From: Arsenophonus sp046530785
GTDB taxonomy: Bacteria > Pseudomonadota > Gammaproteobacteria > Enterobacterales > Enterobacteriaceae
Direction of reading: 5' to 3'
Length of the DNA stretch: 64,000 nt
Assembly: GCA_046530785.1 (NCBI GenBank)
Contig: JBHEQT010000003.1
Span: 1-64,000 of the forward strand
In this document: piece by piece, positions 1 to 12,245 of the stretch
Position numbering within the stretch: position 1 is the stretch's first letter
Layout of the letters: every line of letters begins with the position of its first letter
The notes under the pieces: generated by a model
The model's input: the letters and a program-made list of their open reading frames with translations, nothing else
Told to the model about the DNA's origin: nothing
The model's database searches: none
Translations under genes and position numbers: made by a program

Positions 1-3000
1 TTATAATAGCTTTAATAGCGAAAGCCGATTGAATTAAAAATATTATTCCTGAGCTAATTAAATAGCTAATCGAAATAGGATTTAGTTATGTATTGAGAAT
101 ACAATGTTAGATACGTTATAAATAGTAAAGGTTAATAAGATTTTTTAGAAAAATAAAATAAATAAGATAATAAGAAATAAAATATACTATAGTTATTGTT
201 CAAGTTTATTTGAAGGTGATTATTTGGTTATTTAATAAAATATTTCTTAGAAATTGCACAATGATTATTTAATAAAGATTAATTATCTATATCCAATTAT
301 TTATCAATATTGTCTCTGGATAATATCGTTTAAGAGATAATTTACTTATTCAACTTTATTATCAAAAAGTTATTTATCATTAAGATTCAGAAATGAATTT
401 TCAACGGATAAGAAAAAAATTTATTACTGTTTTCTTTATAAATAGTGTGTTCTACTAAATTTAGTAATTTTTATAAATTATAAGAAATCGAAAAATAAAA
501 AAGGTTTTTATCATTTTTACTATAGTAAACAGTTTCATATATTAAGATAAAATCTTTTTTTATTTATTCAGAGTTCTCCAGATATAAAAAGCTTAATATT
601 CGATATAATACAAAATTATGGAATACGACTCTTTATATTACTATTAGAATAAAAATTGATTTTACAAGAAAATATTTCTTAAATTTAAATGATTTACATA
701 TAAAAAGTTTAACATATTTAACATTAAAAATAATTAACGATGATTAATAAAAGACAAAGATTATTAGATTTTTTGATTACAAAAATAATTTTTAATTAGC
801 TTTTAGAAAGCTATCAGTTAATAATGTAAGTCTTTTCACCTTGAATAGAAATAAATAATTAAATTACATTATTAAGATGTAATATCAGAAGTTAAAGTTA
901 ATAAGATAAATTCAGCAAAAGAATCACTAATAATAACAAATATTGTACAAAGAGAGGAAGAAATATTAGAATTAAACTTGGACTATCATTTGGGTAAAAG
1001 TTTAATTAAGAATTAATGGATTCAATTTAATTGAGAAAGATTCTTTTTAATATTTCATTATCATAAAACAACTTTTAAGATAGAAATTTATTTTTTACTA
1101 AAATATTTAAAATAATTTTTATATTTTTTCCTTACGTTTAAAAACTGATCTTAACTATAAGAAAATAATAACTACAAGTAATTAGATAAGTAATTTTATA
1201 CAATATGATAATCTAATATTAATTATTAACACAATAGTATTATTTTTTATAAAATTAAAGTTTAATCCAATAATGATTTCTATCATGCTTATATTTAAAA
1301 TCTATTTTTAAAAGATTTATGTAAAAATCAAGTTTTTTAAAAAATTCAGTCCCTAGAATTCATTATATAAGTTTTGGATAGAATTTTTATTCATTAAAAT
1401 AATGATGAATTATTTTTCATGTTAATTTATTTTTATTTTAAAATTTAAAAATCCTTTTTATATTTTACCTTAATAATAAATTTATTCTGAATTTATTATT
1501 CATATCATAATATTTTATGATTTAATATTATATTTTTTAAAAATTATCTATTTTTTAATTTTATTCTTATTTTAAACAATTCAATATAACTTATTATAAT
1601 TAATATTAGTAAATTTTACTTTTATAGTAAATAAAAATTTTACTTAGTTACTAAAAATTTTATTTTTGAATTTTAACTTTTTATTATTTATTAAGTTTTA
1701 AATAGTATTAAATACATCAATAGATAATTTTTATCTTTAAATTTTAACTGTTTTTATTCTATTAGAATAATATATCTTTAATTTTAATTATATAAAATCT
1801 CCGTTATTAAACATCTTTTTAAGATGCTTCTTATTTTGACATTAGATATTTTATTCGATAATATTTTTACTAATATCATAGAATTTACTTCTATAATCCT
1901 TAATATTTTTCTTAACTTTTTGCTATTCAGGAACGGTTCTATATTATATCTAAAATAAACAAAAACTGATTTGCATTATTTTATTTTTATTAAAATTTTA
2001 TATTTTTGTTTGAGAAATATGGTTTGTAATAATAACTTTATTTATTTTAGAATCTTTTCTATCAAAGTGTATTGATTCATAGATTATAAAATAAGTAACA
2101 ACTATTTTAAAATAGAGATCAGATGATAAATTTTGATCTTTTATTTTTAATATTCTATATTGATTTCGTCAAAGAATGTATCTTTAATTTTTGTAAATCT
2201 ATATATTACGACTAATAATATATTTTATATATCAAATTTATCTAATGAATATTATTTTTAATATAGTAATTAAATAATTAAGTTTTTGATATTTATACTT
2301 TATATATTAGATATAATTTATCAGGAATAAATATTTATTGAAAATAAATTAATGAATTTTATTCATTCTTAATTTTAGTTTTAAAATATTTAATATTATC
2401 CTATATAAAATATAACGTAAAAATAAAGTTTAAATATTTTTCTATATTGCATCGAGTTTAAGAGGAAGAAATATTGCTTTCTTTTAAATTAAATGATGTG
2501 ATTAATCACAAGTAACTGTTTTAGTTTTAATAATTATTTTTTATTCCTATACAATACAATTTCAGTATAAAATAAATTAGAAAAGATCGATAATTGATGA
2601 ACTTTTATTAATTTCTATACCAGAAAAATTTAGTTTTTAAGAAATTTATTTTTGATGCTAATTTTTAAAGATTTATTATAGATATTTTATAATAAATAGA
2701 AATACTTACTATTAAAAGTATAATATTTTATTAGAGTAAAACTCTATAAAATATAATTGATACATATTTACCGATTATTTTCTTTATTTAATGCTTTTCC
2801 TATATCTTTTCATTTTATTATGATATTAATCGAGTAAACAAGCTTTATTAACTTTTATAATATCGGTAATTTTAATTCTATTACTGAAGATCGTTTAAAT
2901 AACTAGATCTATATAATTGATGTTATATATATTCTCTATTTTTAGCAAAAGTACTTTTCTATTATCGAAGCTAAGATTGCAATCTTTAAAGATTAATAGT

Positions 3001-3500
3001 AGTTATAATAATAACAGATATTATCATGTAAGAACGTAGCCTAAATATAATATTCCTTATTTTTCTCAAAAAAAAATAATTCTACCTTAACAATAATTTT
3101 TTAAATTATTTTTTAAAATAATGATCTTCTTAATAATTATCTTGGTACTTAAGAAGTCCAACATTTCTTTTAAAAGGTGAATATAAAGATTTCTTGATTC
3201 AACTCTGATTCTGTAAGTTGTTATAGATAGGTAAAAGTGAAAAAATAAATTTCGATTTTATCTTTTTCTTTTACATCAAAAGAATTATTTTTACAAGATA
3301 ATATTTTAAGTATAAATAACTTTTATTAAAGTAGAGAAAAGAGATTTTTCTTCTTCGTAAGAAGAATTTCTTTCTAACAATTATAATCAGGAAATCTAAA
3401 TTTTTTATTTTTTTTACTATATTTTAATAATTTTAATAGAATAATCTCTAAAACCTTTAAATTTGTATCTTAGTAAATTTACTTATGTGAAAGTAATCAA
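1..3500. other. gene desert, no gene recognised
   Basis: This stretch is extremely A+T-rich and has no long open frame on either strand. The only protein-like block I noticed is on the + strand near 952-1010, where a short open run reads QREEEILELNLDYHLGKS; I could not assign it. Since the gaps elsewhere in the window hold decayed genes, this one probably does too, but nothing here is recognisable by eye. Confidence 0.6.
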
Positions 3501-3539
3501 TTAATAAAAATATTTTGTGAAAATTATTTCATTTTAACT

Positions 3540-4200
3540 CAAATTTAAGATCAAGTCCTATTATGAATTTTATCTATTTTATTCTCTTGTTTAATTATGA
3601 TTAAATAAATTAATTATTTCGTTTTTTCTTTATTTAAATAAATAGTTTTGAGCGTATCGATAATAAGTAAATACCTGTGAATTATATTTCAGTACTAAAT
3701 ATAAAAAATATTTATAATAGTAAATCCTACTAACTCTTAGTCAAGATCTGAATAAATTTAGCAATTTTTCTAATTATTTATCTACTATTACTTCAATTTC
3801 TCATAAAAGTAATTTTAGGTTATCATTAATTCATTTATCATGAAATTTTTATCTTTAAAAAAATTATGAATCATAACCATCAGGAATTATTTCTTTTTAT
3901 TAATCGAATAAAATAAAATGGTAATAAATTATATTTCTAGATTAAGAATCTATTTGAATTTAATTAATTAAAACAATATCATGAATTTTATAACATCTGA
4001 ATAAAAATATTTTATTTAATTAGAAATGATTTTTATCGTTATAAACTAATATTTATTCTATAGAAGTTTTCAAGAACTTATCATTGAATAACATTCAATA
4101 ATCTTTAATCCGAGATTATAAAATAAAATTTTATCTACGTTTAGATTTAATGAAAGATCTAATTAAATGTAAATAAATTAAATTTTGACTAAATCTCGAT
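3540..4200 (+). pseudogene. exoX: exoX fossil (exonuclease X)
   Basis: This is a dead remnant of the DnaQ-family exonuclease ExoX. On the + strand near 3876-3920 the translation HNHQELFLFINRIK* parallels HHHRALYDCYITAAL of E. coli. Near 4055-4170 an interrupted frame parallels the C-terminal FTFGKYRGKAV...RDPGYLRWL region, ending RDYKIKFYL then LDLMK. There are several stops. ExoX converges on ptrB in E. coli, and this remnant has the same position and orientation. The limits are approximate; the N-terminal half was not matched. Confidence 0.65.
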
Positions 4201-4376
4201 AAAGTTTAGTGTAATTTTTTACGAATTTAAAAATTAAATCTATTTAGTAACATCGGAAAGAAATTATAGAACTGATAAATTACTTAATTCTTAAGTTTTA
4301 TTTAATAAAAGATAGATAAATATTATTGATTAATAATAAAATTACTTAATTAAAATATATTATTAGGATTCAAATT

Positions 4377-6536
4377 TTATTGAACATCAAAATCAGGAAA
4401 ATATTTTTTATTATCATCTAGCATTAAAATAAAAGAATATTCTAGAGCTGTATCTTTTAATCGGTTAAAACGACCAGATTTTCCACTATGACCAGCTTTC
4501 ATATTTGTTTTTAGCAATAAAACAGTATTACCCAATTTATATTCTCTTAATTTAGCCACCCATTTTGCTGGTTCCCAATATTGGACTTGTGAATCATATA
4601 AACCTGTTGTAACCAATAAATTAGGATAACGCTGATGTTTAATATTATCATATGGACTATACGATTTTAATCGAAAATAATCTTCCTTCTTAGAAGGATC
4701 ACCCCATTCGTCATATTCTCCAGTTGTTAATGGAATAGAGGGATCAAGCATTGTCGTCACAATATCAACAAAAGGTACTTGGGCAACCACTCCTCGATAG
4801 AGTTCTGGTGCTTGGTTAATTATCGCTCCCATCAATAAACCTCCAGCGCTACCACCCATTGCATATACCCGTTTTTTATCACAATAACCTTCTGAAATTA
4901 ATATTTTAGTTGCATCAATAAAATCACTAAAACTATTAATCTTATTTTCAACCTTACCTTGTTGATACCAAAATCTACCTAAATCACCTCCTCCACGAAC
5001 ATGCACTAATGCATATACAAAACCTCTATCTAATAAACTCAATCGTGGTGAATTAAAAATTGGATCTAAATTAACACCATAAGCACCATAACCATAAATC
5101 AAAATAGGATTATTATTTTTTTTCCATAGATTTTTACGATATACTAACGAGACTGGCACTTTTATATTATTTTTTACTCGAACCCATATACGTTCACTGG
5201 TATAAAGTGATTTATCAAATCCATTAACTTGTTGTTCTTTTAATAATTTATATTCATGAGTTAGCATATTTATTTGCATAATAGATATTGGTGTAGTTAA
5301 CGACGAATAACCATAACGTAAAGTTTCACTATCAGCTTCTGGATTGTAACCAATCCATGCACTATATACTGGTTCATTAAATTTAATATTTTTTTGTTGT
5401 TTTGTCTTCCAGTCTATTTGTCGAATATTAACCAATCCATTATGACGTTCTTCAATAACTAACCAACGATTAAAAGTAACAAAATTCTCTAAATCAATAT
5501 TCTTATTTGGTTCAATCACTGTTTGCCATGGATGATCACTCGACCGAGTAGAATATAAACCAAATTTTTCAGATTGATGATTAGAACGAATATAAAAATA
5601 ATTATGAAAATGATCTAATTCATATTCATGTCCTAGTTGACGTGGTGAAAATATTTTCAGTGGCGCATCAGAGTTATTAGTATCAATTAATCGATATTCT
5701 GATGTTTCTGTACTGGTAATAGATATCAATATATATTCTTTTGAAGTGCTTTTTTTTATACTTAAGTAAAACCTATTATCACTTTCCTGATAAACTTTTT
5801 TATCTTCAATATTATCTTTGCCATATTGATGACAATACACTTGATAAGGTAAAAGTGTTTGTAAATGATTACGAACATAATAAAGAGTTTGACTATCATT
5901 AGACCATACAACATTACCAGAAGTATTTTTAATTACCGAATTTTCCCATTTTTTACTATTTAACTTTCTAAATGAAATTTCAAACTGACGACGACCTTGA
6001 AAATCTTCAATAATTGCCAAAAGATTATTATCTTCAGAAACAGTAATACCATCTAATGTATAAAATTGATATCCTTTAGCGCGTTCATTACCATCAACTA
6101 ATATTTGCCAAGAATCGTTTTGGTGAATTTGTTTACGTTGATAAATAGGATATTCTTTACCATTCTTATAAAGAATACGATAAATGTAACCATTATAAAT
6201 ATAAGGAACCGATTTATCTTCTTGCTCTATACGAGCGACCATCTCACTAAACAATTGTTTTCTTAATTCGATACCAGATTTTAATACTAAATTGGTAAAC
6301 TTATTTTCTTTGGTCAAATATTTAATAATTTCTTTATTTTCCCTTCTATCATCACGTAGCCAATAATAATTATCAATACGAGTGTCGTCATGTAATACTA
6401 TTTTATATGGTTGTTTTTTTGCAATTGGAGTTATCATTTTTTCTCCTGCAAGGCAGGTAAGCGGAATCATAGTTAATAACGATATTAATCCTAAAATATT
6501 TAAAGATTTATAAAAAAAGAATTGGATTAATTTCAT
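4377..6536 (-). CDS. ptrB: oligopeptidase B (protease II)
   Basis: This is a serine oligopeptidase of the prolyl-oligopeptidase family that cuts short peptides after Arg or Lys. It has an N-terminal beta-propeller (to about residue 450) and a C-terminal alpha/beta hydrolase domain. The catalytic triad is visible: Ser563 in GGSAGG, Asp648 in LYDSQVQYWEP and His683 in AGHSGKSGR. The frame is complete, with 719 codons against 686 in E. coli. The extra length is an N-terminal segment of about 33 residues with a hydrophobic core ending LTCLAGEK, which resembles a signal peptide. Met34 (ATG at 6437-6435) lines up with the E. coli start and has a strong AGGAG five bases upstream. The first ATG has only a weak site, so a cytoplasmic product starting at 6437 is at least as likely. 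Flanked by exoX and M20-peptidase fossils. Confidence 0.95.
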   Translation of the reverse strand: MKLIQFFFYKSLNILGLISLLTMIPLTCLAGEKMITPIAKKQPYKIVLHDDTRIDNYYWLRDDRRENKEIIKYLTKENKFTNLVLKSGIELRKQLFSEMVARIEQEDKSVPYIYNGYIYRILYKNGKEYPIYQRKQIHQNDSWQILVDGNERAKGYQFYTLDGITVSEDNNLLAIIEDFQGRRQFEISFRKLNSKKWENSVIKNTSGNVVWSNDSQTLYYVRNHLQTLLPYQVYCHQYGKDNIEDKKVYQESDNRFYLSIKKSTSKEYILISITSTETSEYRLIDTNNSDAPLKIFSPRQLGHEYELDHFHNYFYIRSNHQSEKFGLYSTRSSDHPWQTVIEPNKNIDLENFVTFNRWLVIEERHNGLVNIRQIDWKTKQQKNIKFNEPVYSAWIGYNPEADSETLRYGYSSLTTPISIMQINMLTHEYKLLKEQQVNGFDKSLYTSERIWVRVKNNIKVPVSLVYRKNLWKKNNNPILIYGYGAYGVNLDPIFNSPRLSLLDRGFVYALVHVRGGGDLGRFWYQQGKVENKINSFSDFIDATKILISEGYCDKKRVYAMGGSAGGLLMGAIINQAPELYRGVVAQVPFVDIVTTMLDPSIPLTTGEYDEWGDPSKKEDYFRLKSYSPYDNIKHQRYPNLLVTTGLYDSQVQYWEPAKWVAKLREYKLGNTVLLLKTNMKAGHSGKSGRFNRLKDTALEYSFILMLDDNKKYFPDFDVQ

Positions 6537-7189
6537 CTTTATTAAGAGATCCTATCTAAAACATTTAGTTATTTAATAATAACTTAAATAACTAAAAACT
6601 TATAATACTAATTAATAAAACTATTATTTAAAGAGTAAATATCTAAAAAATTAATCAAATAAAATTTTTGGATAAATTTTATCTCTTCTATAATATAAAA
6701 ACTCAATTTGATTAGTGTTAAATGAATGTAAATCTATAGAGAATTTATAATTCTCTACTTGATAAGTATCTTCTTTTCTATTATAAGTGCAACACTATTA
6801 ACTATATATTATGTTTATACAATAGATGTAGACATATATTAATTTTCTATTCTCAATTAATACCAGCGCTACAATATAAATTGTATTAGGACAACTAGTA
6901 ATATATTAGCTAAAGTTATAAGTAATATTAGTATAAGGATTTTATAATAGATATAATCAATAAACTAATTAATCTTTAAAGGTGCTATCAGACGTTAATA
7001 ATTTTTTAAATGGTTTAAAATAATATTCTATTTCCATAAAATTCAGCATCAGTTTTTAACTCAAATCAATTATATCTTAAGTACTGGTATGTTTTACTGA
7101 TTTTGTGATGGATTGATCGCAAGATCATAAAGAAATAAAACTTAAGAGAGATAGTAAAGAAAAATTTAAAATTAATAATAATATCTTAT

Positions 7190-7400
7190 TTTTCTATTTC
7201 TCAACAATATCATCTTAAATGGGCAGTAAGGAAAGTTTCTGGTATTTTAATTGTTACTCATTCCATGTTAAAAAAGAAAGATATAAATAAAAACTATTTT
7301 CTGTTATGAAATGGGATAGAAGGAGATAATCCATATTTATTATGTTATTCAGTAAATTATTATCCTAAAATCTAATTATATTATTTATTATTGTTATAAT
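7190..7400 (+). pseudogene. M20 metallopeptidase-like fossil
   Basis: A protein-like block with stops on the + strand. The stretch HSMLKKKDINKNYFLL*NG followed by DNPYLLCYSVNYYP parallels the H..L....IN.YSLL..W.G...KPYLL..H.DVVP signature of carboxypeptidase-S-like M20 peptidases. The metal-binding His and Asp of the H.D motif are lost. Only this block is matched; the true extent is unknown within 6.6-8.9 kb. The rest of that gap (7400-9020) has no recognisable gene. It could also be a chance resemblance. Confidence 0.4.
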
Positions 7401-9024
7401 CTGATTATAACTTATAAAAAATATTGACGAAATTATGCCATCATTTTATTCTTGATAGATCTATCAAGAATATCCATTAAACTAATGGGGTTATTGATTG
7501 ATCTTTCTAGGTTTCTATTTTTACGAAAAGTACCATGGTTTCATTATTTTAATAATATTTAATTAATAAGTTTTTAAACATAGAATTTTTCATTATTATT
7601 AACTTAAAATCTTAATAAATTGCAAGTTATTCAATTAAAAACTTTCAATTTCTTTATAAACTAGTCCGATCCAATTAAAATTAAATAAAGATAAAGATCT
7701 TAATTTATTCTTTTAAAGAAAGAATATTTTTCTTACCTTTACTTCTTCTAAAAAACATAATTTTATTTTTTAATTAAAAGAAAATCAGATTCATAAAAAT
7801 AAAAGGTACTATAAGAAAAAACTTATTAATCTCTTATATAAGAATCAAATTTTTTAAATTTTATCGTGTTATTATAAACTCATATTTATTTTATCGTTAA
7901 CAAATGTTAGGAAAATTTTAATAATTAAGAAAGGAATAAAAAGTTTTGGAGTTAATATAATTAAATTGAAATCTTAATTTTTAATTACAGTAAATAAAAA
8001 TAATCAAGTTCATTTTTTATTAATTAATACTAGATCAAGAATGACTTGATATAAAAAAGAATTTATTATCTCTTCATTAATTATTTATTGTATTAATATA
8101 TGATTCATTAAAAATGAAAAAATTAAAAACAGAATATATTATATTTTTATATAAAGAGAAATATATGGTTTCAATTTTACTAATATTAAAATAAAAAAAT
8201 GTATATATTTATGTAATTTTATTATTTATCAACTCAATATATCTCAAGATAAAATGACTAAGAAATATTTATTTAAAAATAAGATAAAACAATCTATATA
8301 AACCCCATTCTTTCGCGGTTTGCATAATTTTCTTCGATTTCATTCACATTTTTACTGTGTAAAAATAAAGAAACTTTTATAATTAAATACTATAATTTTA
8401 TTAAGATTAAATTTTTATGAAAATAATAAATTCTATATGAAAGTGTAAAACTATTACTTAAATTTAAAGTAAAAAATCAATCTGTTAAATATATTAATAA
8501 TACTTAAAACCATTTAATATCAAAAAGATTAAAGTAAATGTTAATTCCATACTGAAGTTTTTATGGGGAAAGGAATTACATTCTACGAAAATTTTAAGAT
8601 AGAAATATTTTCTCATAAAAACTAATAAAAAATCAATGGTTCTTTATTTTATTAATTTCTATTTATTTTATATACCATTAAAAATTTTATTAGGAAAATA
8701 TTTCTATATAATAATTTATTTTTAATAATGATTATGATCTGTGTAATAATTTTTTATAGAAAAAGCTAAAATTCATTTTTTTTTAATGTTATTAAGATAA
8801 TTCTCATAAATATCAATACAGTTTATTAATAAATTGTGAATTTAAAATATTACTCGAGATTGTTGATAAATTAAAATAAAAGATATCTAAATATTTTCTT
8901 ATATTTAATAAATAATCAAATTATTATCTATTATAAAAATTAATATTTTTAAATGTTTTCAAATAAATTTTTAATAAAAGTAACTAATACTTACTTAATA
9001 TTATTACAAGTAATTATTCTTATT

Positions 9025-9440
9025 TTTAGAATTGTATAGATTTTTTGATATTTTTAAAAATTATGACAACTAGATAGCAATTAGATCTTTATTATAAAGA
9101 TGTAATCTTCTTAAAATAAGAATTACTAGTTTGATAATCATCATCTGATTTATTAATTCAATAATTATTATAGTAAGAAGGGTATCGAATTCAATTATTC
9201 AAAATTTATATTAAATATTTAAGATAAGAGGTCTTAATTAATAAATATAATATGATATGGAAAATTGTTCGATGAGTCAAAAACGAATCTTATATATGTG
9301 TAAGTAATTTTTAAAGAATTAATGCTAAAATATTTAAGAAATTATTGAACCACTATTTTATTAGAAAATAACGATAATTTTTATATAATTATTTTTAATA
9401 GATAAATATCAAAAATTTATGTATTATAAAGGCTTTAAGT
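9025..9440 (+). pseudogene. yffB: yffB fossil (ArsC/Spx family)
   Basis: A decayed ArsC-family protein directly upstream of dapE, as in E. coli (yffB-dapE). The frame FFDIFKNYDN*IAIRS parallels LYGI-KNCDTIKKARRW. Further on, QNLY*IFKIRGLN** parallels NELGWEALLNTRGTT-WR, with Trp codons turned to stops, and QKRILYMCK parallels the KRPLL-V-GK segment. Multiple stops make it non-functional. dapE begins where yffB would end. Confidence 0.75.
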
Positions 9441-9441
9441 T

Positions 9442-10578
9442 ATGATTTGTCCTGTTCTTAAGCTTGCGAAACAACTTATTCAAAAACCTTCTGTTAGTCC
9501 TGATGATCATGGATGTCAAATTATTTTAATTAATCGACTGAAAAAACTTGGTTTTTCAATTGAAGTTATGTCATGTAATGACACTACAAATCTATGGGCA
9601 TATCATGGAAAAGAAGGTAAAACGCTAGCTTTTTCTGGACATACTGATATTGTTCCGGCAGGTGCAATTCAGAATTGGCGTTATCCTCCTTTTACTCCAA
9701 CGTTAAATAAAGGATTCCTCTATGGAAGAGGATCAGTTGATATGAAAGGTTCTCTTGCTGCAATGATTGTTGCTGCTGAAAAATTTATTAGTGATTTTCC
9801 TAACCACCCTGGTCGATTAGCTTTCTTAATTACCTCTGATGAGGAGGGTAAGGCTAATAATGGAACGGTAAAAATAGTTGATAATTTAATGACACGTAAT
9901 GAAAAGATTGATTATTGCATAATAGGTGAACCTTCTAGTCAAGTTAAGCTTTGTGATACCATCAAAAATGGTCGTCGAGGATCATTAACTTGTAAGCTTA
10001 TTATTAAAGGAATTCAAGGGCATATCGCTTATCCACATTTAGTTAATAATCCGATACATAGTTCATTATGTTTTTTAAATGAATTAATTAATAAAAAATG
10101 GGATATAGGTAATTCTTTTTTTTCTCCTACCAGTTTGCAAATTTTTAATATCTATTCTGGTGCTGCAAGTAACAATGTTACTCCTAGTGAATTAATTATA
10201 CAATTTAACTTTCGATTTAGTAATGAACTTACAGAGAAACAAATTTGCAACCAAGTTGAAACAATATTAAAAAAATATCAATTTAATTATAAAATCGAAT
10301 GGGAATTATCCTCCTACCCGTTTTTAACGAAAAAAGGTAAATTAATTGATATTGTTAGTGAGATTATAGAAAAATATTGTTATTATAAACCTAAGTTATC
10401 AACAGATGGTGGGACATCTGATGGTCGTTTTATTACTAGAATGGGTACGCAAATTGTTGAATTAGGTCTTTTGAATAAAACTATTCATAAAATTGATGAA
10501 TGCGTTAGTATTGTTGATTTACAAATATTAAATTTTATTTATCAACAAATTATAAAAAAAATATTATTAGGAATATAA
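9442..10578 (+). CDS. dapE: succinyl-diaminopimelate desuccinylase
   Basis: DapE hydrolyses N-succinyl-LL-2,6-diaminopimelate to LL-diaminopimelate and succinate, a late step towards lysine and the meso-DAP of peptidoglycan. It is a dinuclear-zinc M20 hydrolase of 378 residues (E. coli 375). Expected residues are visible: His67 and Asp69 in SGHTDIVPAG, Asp100 in GSVDMKG, Glu134/Glu135 in SDEEG, Glu163 in GEPSS and a C-terminal His349 in NKTIHKIDE. The start ATG has AAAGG upstream. It follows the yffB fossil, the ancestral arrangement, and complements dapA at 22.9 kb. Confidence 0.97.
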   Translation: MICPVLKLAKQLIQKPSVSPDDHGCQIILINRLKKLGFSIEVMSCNDTTNLWAYHGKEGKTLAFSGHTDIVPAGAIQNWRYPPFTPTLNKGFLYGRGSVDMKGSLAAMIVAAEKFISDFPNHPGRLAFLITSDEEGKANNGTVKIVDNLMTRNEKIDYCIIGEPSSQVKLCDTIKNGRRGSLTCKLIIKGIQGHIAYPHLVNNPIHSSLCFLNELINKKWDIGNSFFSPTSLQIFNIYSGAASNNVTPSELIIQFNFRFSNELTEKQICNQVETILKKYQFNYKIEWELSSYPFLTKKGKLIDIVSEIIEKYCYYKPKLSTDGGTSDGRFITRMGTQIVELGLLNKTIHKIDECVSIVDLQILNFIYQQIIKKILLGI

Positions 10579-11599
10579 AGAATGAATATTAAATAACTTT
10601 AATTTTTAGAAGATTAAATAAAAAAAATAATTTTTTATCAATTTCTTGAAGGGTTCGTATATAATAGAGAAATAGATTTTTGTAGAATAACTAATAGTAT
10701 ACTCTATACTAGAGTAATCTTTTGTTAAATAAAGAAAATATAAAAGTAAATAAAAATAATAACAACTTAATTTTATTTTTTTTAAAAAAATAAAACTTTT
10801 TAGTAATTAATTATATTAAATTATATTTAAGTTATAAAATAATTATTTATAAAATATATACATGAGAAATAAAAACTTAATAGTTTATAGAAGCATATTA
10901 TTCTAAATAATCGAAAAATAAAAAAATATTATTATATAATACTAAACTAACAAAAAATAATAAGTAAAATTCCTATAAATGAATACTTAAAATGAATAAT
11001 AGTTGATAGGATCATAAAAAGTATAAGCTCTATTAATCATTTATTAATGAGAAAATAAATATATATTTTATTTGGTTTATTATAAATAATAAATTTTAAT
11101 TGATTATAAAATATAGTTCATTTTACATACGTATTTATAAAAATAAATAAACAAATTTACAGTAATTATTAACTCCAAGGAGTTATAGTTTAATATTAAG
11201 TGTATCTTTGTAGTAATTAATTATTATAGATAATTTGATGTCTTTTAATAACTCAGATATAATAAATTTATTAGAAATAGATTAAGTTTATAAAAATTCT
11301 ATATATTTATTATTTATTTCTATAAAAGTTTTTGTGAGTTGATGTTTACCTGCTAATCGAATAATAATTGATATTCTTTATTTTATATTAAAGAATATAT
11401 CTTTGATAAAAAAAGATAGCCTTTTCAAATATAGTATTCAAGTAATCTTACTTTATTATTTTTTTAAAAAAATAAATTATAAGAATTAATACAAAAAGAA
11501 GAATTTAATTTAGTGAATTACTTTACTATTCATTTCTTAGTTTTACGATTAATATAAAATAATCAAAACTTGTTAAAAGGAAATAAATTTTCATGACGA

Positions 11600-11830
11600 T
11601 ATTATGGATATTTAGATGAAATGTAGATTAAGATAAAAAAATAATATGATTTCTATTATGCTATAAATGGAAGCGGTAAAATCACTAACTTTATATTCAA
11701 CTAAAAGAGAAATAAAATAAATAGTTTTATGATCTTATAGAAAATTATCTATTAAAATATTTCACTATTCTAGTGAATATTGAGTAAAGATATTTGCTAA
11801 TTTTCTTGCACTTATTTTTCTTAATTAATA
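11600..11830 (-). pseudogene. xseA: possible xseA fossil (exonuclease VII large subunit)
   Basis: On the minus strand near 11675-11710 the translation LLVEYKVSDFT parallels VWISGEISNFT near the N-terminus of XseA. xseA is divergent from guaB in E. coli, the arrangement expected here. The evidence is one block of 11 residues plus position, so it is tentative. The remainder of the 10579-12245 gap shows no recognisable gene. Confidence 0.35.
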
Positions 11831-12245
11831 TAAATTTAAAATAAAATAGTATATTATAAGATAATTTTTTAAACAAATAGGATCATCAATTTTTAAAAAA
11901 AATTCTAATTAAAATTATTAAATAGTAAAAATACCATTAGAAAAAATGAAAAGATATATTAATCTATAGATATTTTATATCTCAATTTTCTGAAAATTTT
12001 ATCAATATATTAAGGAAACAATAAATTTTAGATGATAGTTAGTTGTAACCATTTAACCGAATATTAATTTAATTAATAATTTATTTATTAACAAAAAATA
12101 TAAATTTAATAATGGACTTTATGTACAATTATTTCTTAATAAAATGAATTTTAGTAAAAACTATTGGAATTAATAACTTTTAATATGTATAATATTATCG
12201 CAATATTTTATCTTTTTATAAATTCTCATTGGTGAGATATTGCTT

